Shown: positions 60,501-64,000 of the stretch, in pieces
How positions within the stretch are numbered: the stretch's first letter is position 1
Layout: the number at the start of each line of letters is the position of its first letter
Origin: Nephrocerus scutellatus
Taxonomy: Eukaryota; Arthropoda; Insecta; Diptera; Pipunculidae
Length of the DNA stretch: 64,000 bases
NCBI GenBank assembly: GCA_947095585.1
Contig: OX352761.1
Location: 114,253,890 to 114,317,889 of the forward strand
Reading direction: 5' to 3'
Program-made: the position numbers and the translations under genes
Notes under the pieces: generated by a model
Database searches by the model: none
Told to the model about the DNA's origin: nothing
What the model saw: only the letters and a program-made list of their open reading frames with translations

Positions 60501-63233
60501 AGTAAAGGGGTCCGGTTCTGACCTTCCGCAACAATTATCTTCGGTCCCGATTTCGAGCCGATGTCATCCAGATTGTCATCCCTAAACTCTGGCCGCCCTG
60601 GACTACGGCATCCTTCCAGCGTAGACTTGGCCGTCCTCGCTGTCGTGTCCCATAAATCCTACCGCAAAGGACGTTCCCAGCAGGATCCTCTTCATTCATA
60701 CGAGCTAGGTGTCCTGCCCAACCGCAGACTTCCGTAATTCTATTCACGATATCGACATCGCGATAACGCTCGTAGATCTAAACATTGTAGAGTCTTCGGA
60801 ATCGTCCTTCCTCACATAAGGGCCAACAATTCTCCCTAAGACTTTTCTCTCGAACGCGGGTAAGAGGTAGGAATGCTTTTTGCTAAGCACCCAAGACTTG
60901 GATCCATATGTAAGTACTGGTGTGACCATTGTCTTATACACTAGCAGATTGGATGTTATGGTTAGATTTCCGGATTTAATCTTGACGGACTAAAGAAAGG
61001 CTTTGTTGGCTTTGGGCAACCGTACGCGTATTTCTGGTTCCATGCTGTAATCGACTGCTACAGATAACCCGAGATAGTTAAAGGATTGCACTACTCCAAA
61101 TTCGTGCTCCACTATTTTAATTGAGGGACTATTGTTGGATCTTCTGCTCGGAAACGTGGCCACCATGTACTTTGTTTTGCTCTCATTTATGTGCAACCAC
61201 AGATTTTGTCTGCCCTATCTCGATGAAAGCTTTCTGCATAGCTTGTGGTATTCTACCATCAATGTTAATATCGTCTGCGTAAGCCAGTATCTTAATGGAC
61301 TTATAGACGATTGTTCCTTTCACCATTACATCGGAGTATAGGATCACTTTCTCTCAAGGTTGAAGAGGATGCAGGACAGTCCAGCCCATTATAGAATAAA
61401 TAACAAAAATGAAACTTTTTCTGTATGTCTGTTCACGCATGACTTGAAGACCGTTCATCCGATATAACTGAAAGTTTGTTATGCGGTAGGGACGGTTGGA
61501 TGTTTGTAGGGTGTTAGTGTGGTAATGGTGTTGAGGGTGTTGACGTGGTGGGTTGCTTGACTCGAAGACCTGCATTTTTTTTAATATAAACTTATTGCTA
61601 AGGGACAACTCACTGAATGACTTGGGCCACGGCAATAAGGTGAGCTATACCCTTTGTTAAAATTAAAATTAATATAAGCATAATTATAATAATAGTGCTG
61701 ATTAATGTGGTGAGGGGAAGACTGATATATCAAGGTGGGTCTTGAGGGGTCTTGGCGGTCAGTTGGGGGAGGGTGCTGTGGTGCGGCAGCCAAACAATGC
61801 TGGGTATTTCATCTAGTCGTATAATAATTCAAGTGCTGCTCTATACAAAAAACAAATCTATTCAACAAAAAAATAATTAAAAACTAAATACAAAACAGAT
61901 ATTTTAACGAATTTCAATAATATTGATTTCAAGTAATAAGTAAATTAAATCTTTGACTATACCGATGGCATCTATGACAAGTAAGTTTAGTACGACACCA
62001 CGAGCATATTAGCATACATTTACGGTACATAAGTCCACCTAGCAAAATGTTTTGTAAGGAGGAAGGCATGAGATCGATGGAACATCTTGTTTATATGTGT
62101 ATGTGTGTGCAGACATATTTTATCTTAATGGAAAACTAAATAGTTTTTCCTCTTGGCATCGCTTTTCTTACGGCACAAAGAATGTCATTCAAATTATACT
62201 CATCGCTTATTCAGAAAGGGAGTTTTAATGGCTCGCGTAAAAGAAAAAGGCTTCCTATACAAAACTACCAGTACTCAATACTTTACTATATACTTTGGCT
62301 ACATCAGTGTCTCATCTTTTTTGTCCATGGAAATGTTAGTGTAAGAACGAAAGAATTTCCAATTATTCAACGAGTTGTGTACGTTGTAGCTTATGGGATT
62401 TTGCTAAAAAATTAATTGTAGCCATTGAGTCATTTGCCAAATCGTTCAACGTTTCCTTTAAGAATTGAGAAATTCAGAAATTCGTCTGATTATATAAGTT
62501 CATCGTGACTGATGCTACTACGCTGTGTACTACCTAAAACTGTTTGGTAAGTATAGGCAATATAGAGCCTTTGAATACCGCGTACCGTGCAAATTTTGTA
62601 TGCGTACATGATACCCAAATACGTTGTATACCAAATAGCGCTCAGGTCTCGGCCCACACACAGCCCCTGAGAAAATTCCAAACCACATCTAGTAATGAGA
62701 AAGAGAGAGGTGGACGTAGAGATACATAATGACGAATAACCAAAACTCATACTGAATGAGTGTGTGTGAGAGAGAGAGAGAGAAAATTATAGAAAAAAAC
62801 TAAAGGAATGAGCTACTAAAGCACTAAATTGTATTGATTTTTTGCCATTTTCCTTTAGATTTTTTTCTATTACGGATTATAGCTTAGCTTAGGTTTTAAG
62901 GTGGGTGGTTATGGAACGGTGGCTAGCTGAACAGAACTTTTCCGACATGCAATATTTAGTAAGCCATCAGTCAGCAGCAGAAAGCAGCCATATCAGCCAC
63001 GCAATGCTATACGAAAACCTTGGAATGTATTTTTTCCTACGATTGTTTGCTTGTACGTACGAGTACGTGCATTTAAGACATGGACTTACCTCATCGATAA
63101 ACTCGAAATCGCTACCTTCATATTTCTGCTGCTTTAGTTTTTTAGCATCCACGCAGCCACACATTAGGGATGACATCAACATTAGGCATAGTGCCGAGGA
63201 TGTTGTTAATAAAAGTAAACACTTCATTGTCAC
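24480..63233 (-). CDS. Cow: Testican/SPOCK family secreted proteoglycan core, Carrier of Wingless
   Basis: Ten exons join in phase into 1668 nt, 555 residues plus stop. Order: signal peptide (residues 1-30), testican N-terminal module (about 73-98, [16 protein letters not shown]), very acidic linker (105-156), Kazal/follistatin-like domain (158-206), Asn-rich linker, SPARC-type EC domain (about 354-465) with EF-hand loops [12 protein letters not shown] (407-418) and [12 protein letters not shown] (439-450), thyroglobulin type-1 domain (475-520, with QC and CWCV), and acidic tail. Only testicans have this order. Drosophila Cow is reported to be a secreted heparan sulfate proteoglycan that helps Wingless travel. 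No Ser-Gly dipeptide is found in the joined product, so a glycosaminoglycan site is not evident. The first intron is 19 kb. Most introns carry transposons. Confidence 0.92.
24875..25072. mobile_element. Short inverted-repeat element (MITE-like)
   Basis: TTTTCACACGACCA at 24875-24888 and its complement TGGTCGTGTGAAAA at 25059-25072 bound a 198-bp segment without coding sequence. An inner pair AACCGGTTTT and AAACCGGTT follows the left arm. The flanks show no convincing target duplication. The superfamily is unassigned. It lies in Cow intron 9. Confidence 0.5.
25229..26790 (+). pseudogene. LINE (R1/LOA-type) reverse transcriptase relic
   Basis: Pieces in several frames read [20 protein letters not shown] and [20 protein letters not shown], then [18 protein letters not shown], [23 protein letters not shown] (catalytic box), [16 protein letters not shown] and [20 protein letters not shown]. 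The RT is split by a SINE and broken by many stops. It lies in Cow intron 9, antisense to Cow. A copy in the other orientation lies in intron 4 (37500-38655). Confidence 0.75.
25675..25953 (-). mobile_element. tRNA-derived SINE nested in the LINE relic
   Basis: A full head (complement of GGCGCCATTGCTCAGTGGAT), body and ATT-type tail are present. The LINE reading frame is interrupted at GAFDNT and resumes beyond the SINE. ACACTCAATA before and ACACTACTCAATA after it look like a target duplication altered by a 3-bp insertion. Confidence 0.75.
26791..27466. other. Cow intron 9 remainder with a CATGTA microsatellite
   Basis: At 27247-27277 the hexamer CATGTA is repeated about four times, giving a run that is its own complement. 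Nothing else was recognised. Confidence 0.5.
27467..27604 (-). CDS. Cow: Cow exon 9: thyroglobulin type-1 domain
   Basis: The acceptor is TTAAG. The exon reads [20 protein letters not shown], then [12 protein letters not shown] and ending [10 protein letters not shown] and CWCV are the defining motifs of the thyroglobulin type-1 fold, which in relatives can inhibit cysteine proteases. The donor is G|GTAAGTGG. Phase 1 on both sides. Confidence 0.93.
27950..28484 (-). CDS. Cow: Cow exon 8: linker and SPARC-type EC domain with two EF-hands
   Basis: This is the largest exon, 178 codons. The acceptor is TTTTTTTACCAG. After a basic/polar linker it reads [40 protein letters not shown] with a first canonical EF-hand loop, then [20 protein letters not shown] with a second loop, and [14 protein letters not shown]. 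Acidic residues are at loop positions 1, 3 or 5, and 12. The donor is CAG|GTGAGA. Confidence 0.93.
28645..33504. repeat. Tandem duplication, 2430-bp unit, nearly identical copies
   Basis: Positions 28645-31074 are repeated at 31075-33504 with an offset of 2430 at every landmark. By eye I count about a dozen single-base differences and no indel. The unit starts GCGTATGCCGCGTGTGAAGA and ends CCAGAATGCTTTTTAC. It holds about 300 bp of CGC-type repeat plus the 3' two-thirds of a LINE. The LINE's 5' part follows once, to 33754. It is in Cow intron 7. Confidence 0.95.
28950..33754 (-). pseudogene. RTE-like LINE, 3' part present twice in tandem
   Basis: Minus-strand frames from high to low coordinates: [20 protein letters not shown] and [20 protein letters not shown] and [20 protein letters not shown] (APE endonuclease), then [59 protein letters not shown] and [10 protein letters not shown] (RT), and [13 protein letters not shown] and [19 protein letters not shown] (C-terminal end). 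Stops separate them in both copies at the same places, so inactivation preceded the duplication. The catalytic YADD is not visible. Confidence 0.8.
33755..33823 (-). mobile_element. tRNA-like SINE head joined directly to the LINE 5' end
   Basis: On the minus strand GGGCGCCGTGGCTCAGTGGA (A box), GAGCATGTCAACTGAGCAGA and GGTTCGTGGTTCGAATCC (B box) run straight into ACGGGGAATGGTGTCTTAC, which is LINE endonuclease sequence also seen at 51734-51752. There is no SINE body or tail between them. Confidence 0.7.
33824..34957. other. Cow intron 7 remainder
   Basis: This AT-rich stretch has no recognised transposon termini. A 100-residue plus-strand frame (33931-34233) shows no known motif and is probably chance. 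Confidence 0.4.
34958..35077 (-). CDS. Cow: Cow exon 7
   Basis: A 120-nt, phase 0-0 exon encodes [20 protein letters not shown] and [20 protein letters not shown]. The acceptor TGCATAG and donor AAG|GTGAGT are good. The sequence is a charged, Tyr-rich linker between the Kazal and EC domains. As it is a multiple of three, it could be skipped without a frameshift. Confidence 0.8.
35272..35420 (-). CDS. Cow: Cow exon 6: post-Kazal linker with Asn run
   Basis: After acceptor TCTTTACAG the exon reads [36 protein letters not shown] and a run of Asn before FQNAKD. The donor is GAT|GTAAGG. It looks like a short helical, charged linker. The Asn run comes from ATT/AAC repeats and probably varies in length. 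Confidence 0.85.
35540..35990. repeat. CGC-rich dispersed repeat, about 2.5 tandem units
   Basis: Similar blocks of roughly 150-170 bp follow each other: ACACGTGTCACACGCGGCTC, ATGCGGAATCTCAAAAA, TTTTTATGTCGTCTAAAAG; then CACGCATCACACGCGTTTGC, ATGCGGAATCTTAGAAATG, TTTCTATGTCGTATGAAAG; then CACGCATCATATGCACC, GTGATATTAGAAATTGCC, CCTCTAGGTCGTGTGAAAAG. No coding capacity. The family also occurs at 10170, 15200, 28645, 31075, 57020 and 58730. Confidence 0.6.
36229..36377 (-). CDS. Cow: Cow exon 5: Kazal/follistatin-like domain
   Basis: The acceptor is CATCAG. The exon reads [40 protein letters not shown] and ACKGFCPCK. The CxxCP...CG.D..TY...C.L....C pattern is the Kazal signature and matches the testican version. 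The donor is G|GTAAGT. Confidence 0.93.
37500..38655 (-). pseudogene. R1/LOA-type LINE: RT end, RNase H and zinc-knuckle relic
   Basis: An open minus-strand frame reads [40 protein letters not shown] and [14 protein letters not shown], a RNase H domain with SDSQ and GHQG.AGNE..D. Downstream (37690-37500) is a cysteine-rich C-terminus (CRFC-type, [15 protein letters not shown]). Upstream (38040-38655) the RT pieces match 25229-26790 in reverse order. It lies in Cow intron 4, same strand as Cow. Confidence 0.8.
38656..39213 (+). pseudogene. Fossil C-terminus and 3' UTR of another LINE
   Basis: Frames contain [13 protein letters not shown], [20 protein letters not shown] and [10 protein letters not shown], matching the conserved end of jockey/R1-type proteins (IPxHRTxYGxNxPIxR...FNxxxxxFDFN). 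A 3' UTR of repeated TTTAAGTCTTAGTTTTAAG follows and ends in a hairpin, GGGGGC at 39215-39220 and GCCCCC at 39225-39230. Confidence 0.7.
39232..39482 (+). mobile_element. tRNA-derived SINE copy, head truncated
   Basis: It starts at ATGGCTACTGAGCAGGAGG, has the B box GTTCGAATCCCAGTAAC, CCAAAAGTATTTTTCACGG, body GGTCCCTTCCATTTGTGTCC and ACCGCAACGGTCTGTCGC, and a tail ATATTATTATTATTGTTATT. It directly follows the hairpin end of the LINE fossil. Confidence 0.8.
39483..42313. other. Cow intron 4 remainder
   Basis: AT-rich DNA with a short AATAG microsatellite at 41219-41241 and, at 41280-41660, a higher-GC stretch with a partly open frame that suggests an old transposon but matches nothing I can name. 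Confidence 0.4.
42314..42469 (-). CDS. Cow: Cow exon 4: acidic linker
   Basis: It reads [40 protein letters not shown] and [11 protein letters not shown]. The acceptor CTAATAG has an A-rich tract behind it because of the 42-bp duplication at 42492-42575. The donor is GA|GTGAGT. Dense Ser/Asp/Glu suggests casein-kinase or Fam20-type phosphorylation, an inference only. Confidence 0.88.
42492..42575. repeat. Perfect 42-bp tandem duplication next to Cow exon 4
   Basis: ATTAAAGACATAG...GTATGCT at 42492-42533 is repeated without change at 42534-42575. It begins 22 bp upstream (minus strand sense) of the exon 4 acceptor, in the branch-point region. Confidence 0.95.
43691..43793 (-). CDS. Cow: Cow exon 3: testican N-terminal cysteine module
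   Basis: It reads [20 protein letters not shown] and [13 protein letters not shown]. Four cysteines have the spacing of the testican region preceding the Kazal domain. The acceptor is CTAACAG and the donor AG|GTATGC. Phases 1 and 2 match the neighbours. Confidence 0.92.
43874..43940 (-). CDS. Cow: Cow exon 2
   Basis: A 67-nt exon between acceptor CTATTTCAG and donor A|GTAAGTTAAG encodes [20 protein letters not shown] followed by PT. It is too short to appear as an open frame and was found by phase and by similarity in order to vertebrate testicans (W....DP..D.C). Confidence 0.85.
44010..44430 (+). pseudogene. Jockey-type LINE RT fragment, decayed
   Basis: [13 protein letters not shown] (a decayed YADD box) is followed by [20 protein letters not shown], then [17 protein letters not shown]. 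The order resembles the segment after the catalytic box in jockey-like RTs. Stops and gaps are frequent. Confidence 0.45.
45230..46200 (+). mobile_element. Helitron-like element with G-rich minisatellite
   Basis: It starts TCTATATTAACC and carries two copies of the AAATTTTGCACACATGTGTA-type motif at 45320-45450. A long G-rich minisatellite follows (45480-45990) and then another motif copy (46108-46145). The start matches the copy at 986. A clear CTAG-type 3' end was not found, so the right border is approximate. Confidence 0.55.
45480..45990 (+). repeat. Degenerate GGTCTTGAGG minisatellite
   Basis: About forty imperfect units related to GGGGTCTTGAG (variants GGTCTTAAG, GGGTTTTGAG, GGTCTTCAGG) run for 500 bp, with strong strand asymmetry (G and T on the plus strand). 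Related tracts lie at 56796-56900 and 61730-61785 (plus) and 53775-53990 and 13560-13650 (minus). Confidence 0.8.
46201..50255. other. Cow intron 1 interval; minor transposon traces
   Basis: A decayed SINE head in minus orientation (48262-48332, complement contains TTTGAGCAGGAGGTTTTTGA and TTTCGAATCTC) is followed by a possible LINE scrap (48333-48500, FIDL..AF-like on the minus strand). A 113-residue plus-strand frame at 46321-46662 has no motif and ends in a phenylalanine run. The rest is AT-rich DNA without recognised features. Confidence 0.4.
50260..52180 (-). pseudogene. RTE-like LINE with 5' end and internal deletion
   Basis: The minus strand starts near 52.1 kb with a 5' leader, then [40 protein letters not shown] and [10 protein letters not shown] (start of an APE-type endonuclease), [20 protein letters not shown], and jumps directly to [12 protein letters not shown] in the RT. 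Then follow [67 protein letters not shown] and [11 protein letters not shown]. Most of the endonuclease is deleted. It belongs to the same family as the 29-33 kb copies. Confidence 0.8.
53565..53715. repeat. 80-bp tandem duplication
   Basis: AGTATCAAACT...GAACGGTAATACAATTCCT...CTCTTTTACTACTATCT at 53573 recurs at 53653 with a 7-bp difference near the start and several substitutions. It lies at the edge of the Helitron-like copy to the right. Confidence 0.75.
53740..54603 (-). mobile_element. Helitron-like element with G-rich minisatellite, minus strand
   Basis: On the minus strand it starts TTTATATTAACTATACGC at about 54603, has GGCTGGCTGGTGG and three spaced copies of the AAACTTTGCACAC-type motif (54290-54530), then a G-rich tract (53990-53775, GGGTGGGTCTTGGGGTGGG type). 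The order matches the copy at 45230. The 3' end is not a clear CTAG. Confidence 0.55.
55880..56700 (-). pseudogene. LINE relic: RT thumb and RNase H
   Basis: Minus-strand frames include [62 protein letters not shown] and, further on, [20 protein letters not shown], a RNase H start (TDGSK). Many stops. It is an R1/LOA-like family, related to but distinct from the one at 37.5 kb. Confidence 0.7.
56492..56535. repeat. Perfect 16-bp inverted repeat with 12-bp loop
   Basis: GTAGTGAGACAAATAC at 56492-56507 and GTATTTGTCTCACTAC at 56520-56535 are exact complements. It sits inside the LINE relic, at the place where the sequence reads as a duplicated, inverted bit of RT (VVRQI region). Confidence 0.9.
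56796..56900 (+). repeat. GGTCTTTTG minisatellite
   Basis: About eight imperfect units of GGTCTTTTG(A/G) occur. It is a short relative of the tract at 45480-45990. Confidence 0.7.
57020..57235. repeat. CGC-rich dispersed repeat copy
   Basis: CGCGTATGACGCGAGTCGCG and TGAGGTCCATTTTAAGCACC, with TTTCGAACGACCTAAAAG (complement of CTTTTAGGTCGTTCGAAA), match the family at 35540 on the opposite strand. Confidence 0.5.
58550..58850 (+). mobile_element. Helitron-like scrap followed by CGC-rich repeat
   Basis: 58560-58640 has GCTGGCTGGTGGAAACTTGA, GATCAATTTTTAACCCACTT and GCCCGATCTTATTCAAAATT, matching 1025-1095. At 58728-58760 the run CGACGCGTGTCACGTGCGTC and GCGTGTGCCGCGTACACA belongs to the CGC family. 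Confidence 0.5.
58852..59036 (-). mobile_element. tRNA-derived SINE, divergent copy
   Basis: Minus strand: GGCGCCGTGATTCTAGTGGT (A-box part), CCTTAGCGGAAGGTTCGAAG (B-box part), AGTCCCATAATAACAGC, TTTTTCACGGTC and a tail GTGCTAAATATTATTATTTA. The body is shortened compared with the 9068 copy. Confidence 0.6.
59449..59670 (+). pseudogene. RTE-like LINE scrap, plus strand
   Basis: Frames read [15 protein letters not shown]-like pieces, [14 protein letters not shown] and DKTWLRIKK, matching the stretch EREFEVV...LKANKAYF...[11 protein letters not shown] of the copies at 50.3 and 60.5 kb. Heavily decayed. Confidence 0.5.
59700..59967 (+). mobile_element. tRNA-derived SINE copy
   Basis: TGGCTCAGTGGATAAG (A box), ACTTCTGAGCAGGAGGTTCG, the B box reduced to TTGAATCCCAGTAACACC, AAAAAGTATTTTTCACGATG, GGTCCATTCCATTTATGTAC, ACCGCAATAGTTTGTCCC, tail AATATTATTATTATTTC. 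Confidence 0.78.
60500..61375 (-). pseudogene. RTE-like LINE 3' half
   Basis: Minus-strand frames: [98 protein letters not shown] and [20 protein letters not shown]. These form the RT thumb and C-terminal region. The RT palm and the endonuclease are absent. Confidence 0.78.
61385..61816 (+). mobile_element. Non-autonomous Helitron-like element, apparently complete
   Basis: The 5' part has AAATGAAACTTTTTCTGTAT, GTCTGTTCACGCATGACTTG and GTTCATCCGATATAACTG. A G-rich tract (61730-61790, GGTGGGTCTTGAGGGGTC) leads to GGCAGCCAAACAATGCTGGG, TATTTCAT and CTAG at 61813-61816 followed by T, a Helitron-type 3' end with a weak hairpin. It is about 430 bp with no gene. Confidence 0.6.
61817..63089. other. 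5' end of Cow intron 1 with a GA microsatellite
   Basis: Mostly unique AT-rich DNA. A GAGAGAGAGAGAGAGA run lies at about 62767-62784, some 0.3 kb inside intron 1. In flies such tracts can bind GAGA factor near promoters, so a regulatory role is possible but unproven. Confidence 0.4.
63090..63233 (-). CDS. Cow: Cow exon 1: start codon and signal peptide
   Basis: Starting at 63233, [20 protein letters not shown] and [10 protein letters not shown] form a signal peptide with likely cleavage after VDA or near it, then [18 protein letters not shown] to the donor GAG|GTAAGT. A second ATG two codons on (63227) has an equally plausible context (GTGACAATGA). The 5' UTR continues to higher coordinates. 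Confidence 0.88.
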
Positions 63234-64000
63234 TGTTACGCTTCTTTTCTATGCAGTTACTCAGTCCTGCCGTTTGTACGAGTATCTAACGTTTCAAAAA
63301 AAAAATTAATTGTCAAACAACAAATTATGCACACACTACACTCGGTCCTCGGTCATTCGATTCAAAAAGATTCGATTTCCGTTTCCGTTCGTTCGCCGCC
63401 TGGTCGTCTTCGCTGAAGAGATTATCGAATTATTTGTTCCTACGAGAGTCTATCTATGTGTCACCGTTGAGAATGACTAAAACGCAATGCACATGCTGGA
63501 TATTGAGTAACTGTGATGTTCACTAAAAGCTGAAGATGAAAATTTTAAACCTCTGACTCTGATTCACTATGGTTGTAAAAAAGTTATACTTTTATCGAAG
63601 TTCCAAAATATGAAAGGATTTACTACAGAAAAAATACTTCTGCACTCTTTTTGTATTCGTTATATCCTTTAATGACTATATCTTGTTCGGTTTTCAAATT
63701 GGAGCGCTTCCAACAGAAATACAACGCAGCACTTTCCTCCACCGCCAAAGTCGAATTATGACTAAAAACTGCGAAGGAATTCGTTCGATTGCAATGGTCG
63801 CCAACTCAAATGGTCGTATATTATACTCGCACCCTTAAACATCCAACCTACCCTCAAGAGCATTCATACTTGTAATAACAAGGGTGAATCGAGTGAGAGT
63901 GTGTCTGAAAAAACCTTGCTTTGAATTTTCAAACGTTCTGTTTGTGTACTACTGTGCTCTCAAATGTGTGAGTTCAGTTTTGTATGGATTTTTAATTCAG
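63234..64000 (-). promoter_or_regulatory. Cow: Cow 5' UTR and promoter region
   Basis: No other gene is seen here. On the minus strand an initiator-like TCATTC (A at 63474) lies 241 nt upstream of the ATG. No downstream promoter element stands at the expected +28 spacing and no TATA box is placed properly, so the start site is a guess. A run of GGAAACGGAAA near 63370-63390 would be within the leader. Confidence 0.3.

Noticed and set aside
62905..63309. 134-residue plus-strand frame at the right end
   Set aside because: It is antisense to the Cow signal-peptide exon.

Overview
This is a eukaryotic window, most likely from a higher fly (Diptera, probably a tephritid fruit fly). The basis is short GT-AG introns beside very long ones, AT-rich intergenic DNA, two recognisable insect genes and a dense load of insect-type transposons. 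No bacterial gene, operon, CRISPR array or rRNA is visible. Both host genes are on the minus strand and are split into exons, so most long open frames here are exons, transposon fossils or chance.

Left gene, 1454-7573, leaving the window at the left: eight phase-compatible exons encode about 734 residues of a membrane-type ZP protein. They give PAN/apple-like modules, a full ZP domain, a polybasic furin-type site and the first residues of a transmembrane segment. The architecture is that of the cuticle/apical-matrix group neyo, nyobe, morpheyus, trynity and nompA. The 5' exons and the membrane/cytoplasmic end are not seen. Its 2.6-kb intron 3561-6115 holds a mariner relic and a LINE relic, and the 768-bp intron holds a MITE and a SINE head.

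Middle, 7.6-22.4 kb: no further gene was recognised. It holds SINEs, LINE fragments, a 1656-bp Tc1-like element with both inverted termini (11441-13096), a Helitron-like element (13535-13931), a solo LTR whose pre-insertion site is preserved in a neighbouring duplicate (16991-17434), and a mariner fossil (21.5-22.4 kb).

Right gene, 24480-63233: ten coding exons join in phase into a complete 555-residue testican/SPOCK-type protein, the fly Carrier of Wingless (Cow). The order is signal peptide, testican N-terminal Cys module, acidic linker, Kazal, SPARC-type EC domain with two EF-hands, thyroglobulin type-1 and an acidic tail. Introns make up more than 95 percent of its span and are filled with transposons. 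They include a near-perfect 2430-bp tandem duplication of a LINE (28645-33504), two copies of another LINE in opposite orientation, several SINEs and Helitron-like elements with G-rich minisatellite.

The genes do not form an operon. Cow is extracellular (in Drosophila it carries the Wingless morphogen) and the ZP protein shapes apical extracellular matrix. The unusual content is mainly the transposon architecture: nested insertions with target duplications, a tRNA-SINE head fused to a LINE, and a G-rich Helitron-like family. Exon boundaries were read by eye from splice sites and phase and have not been checked against transcripts.
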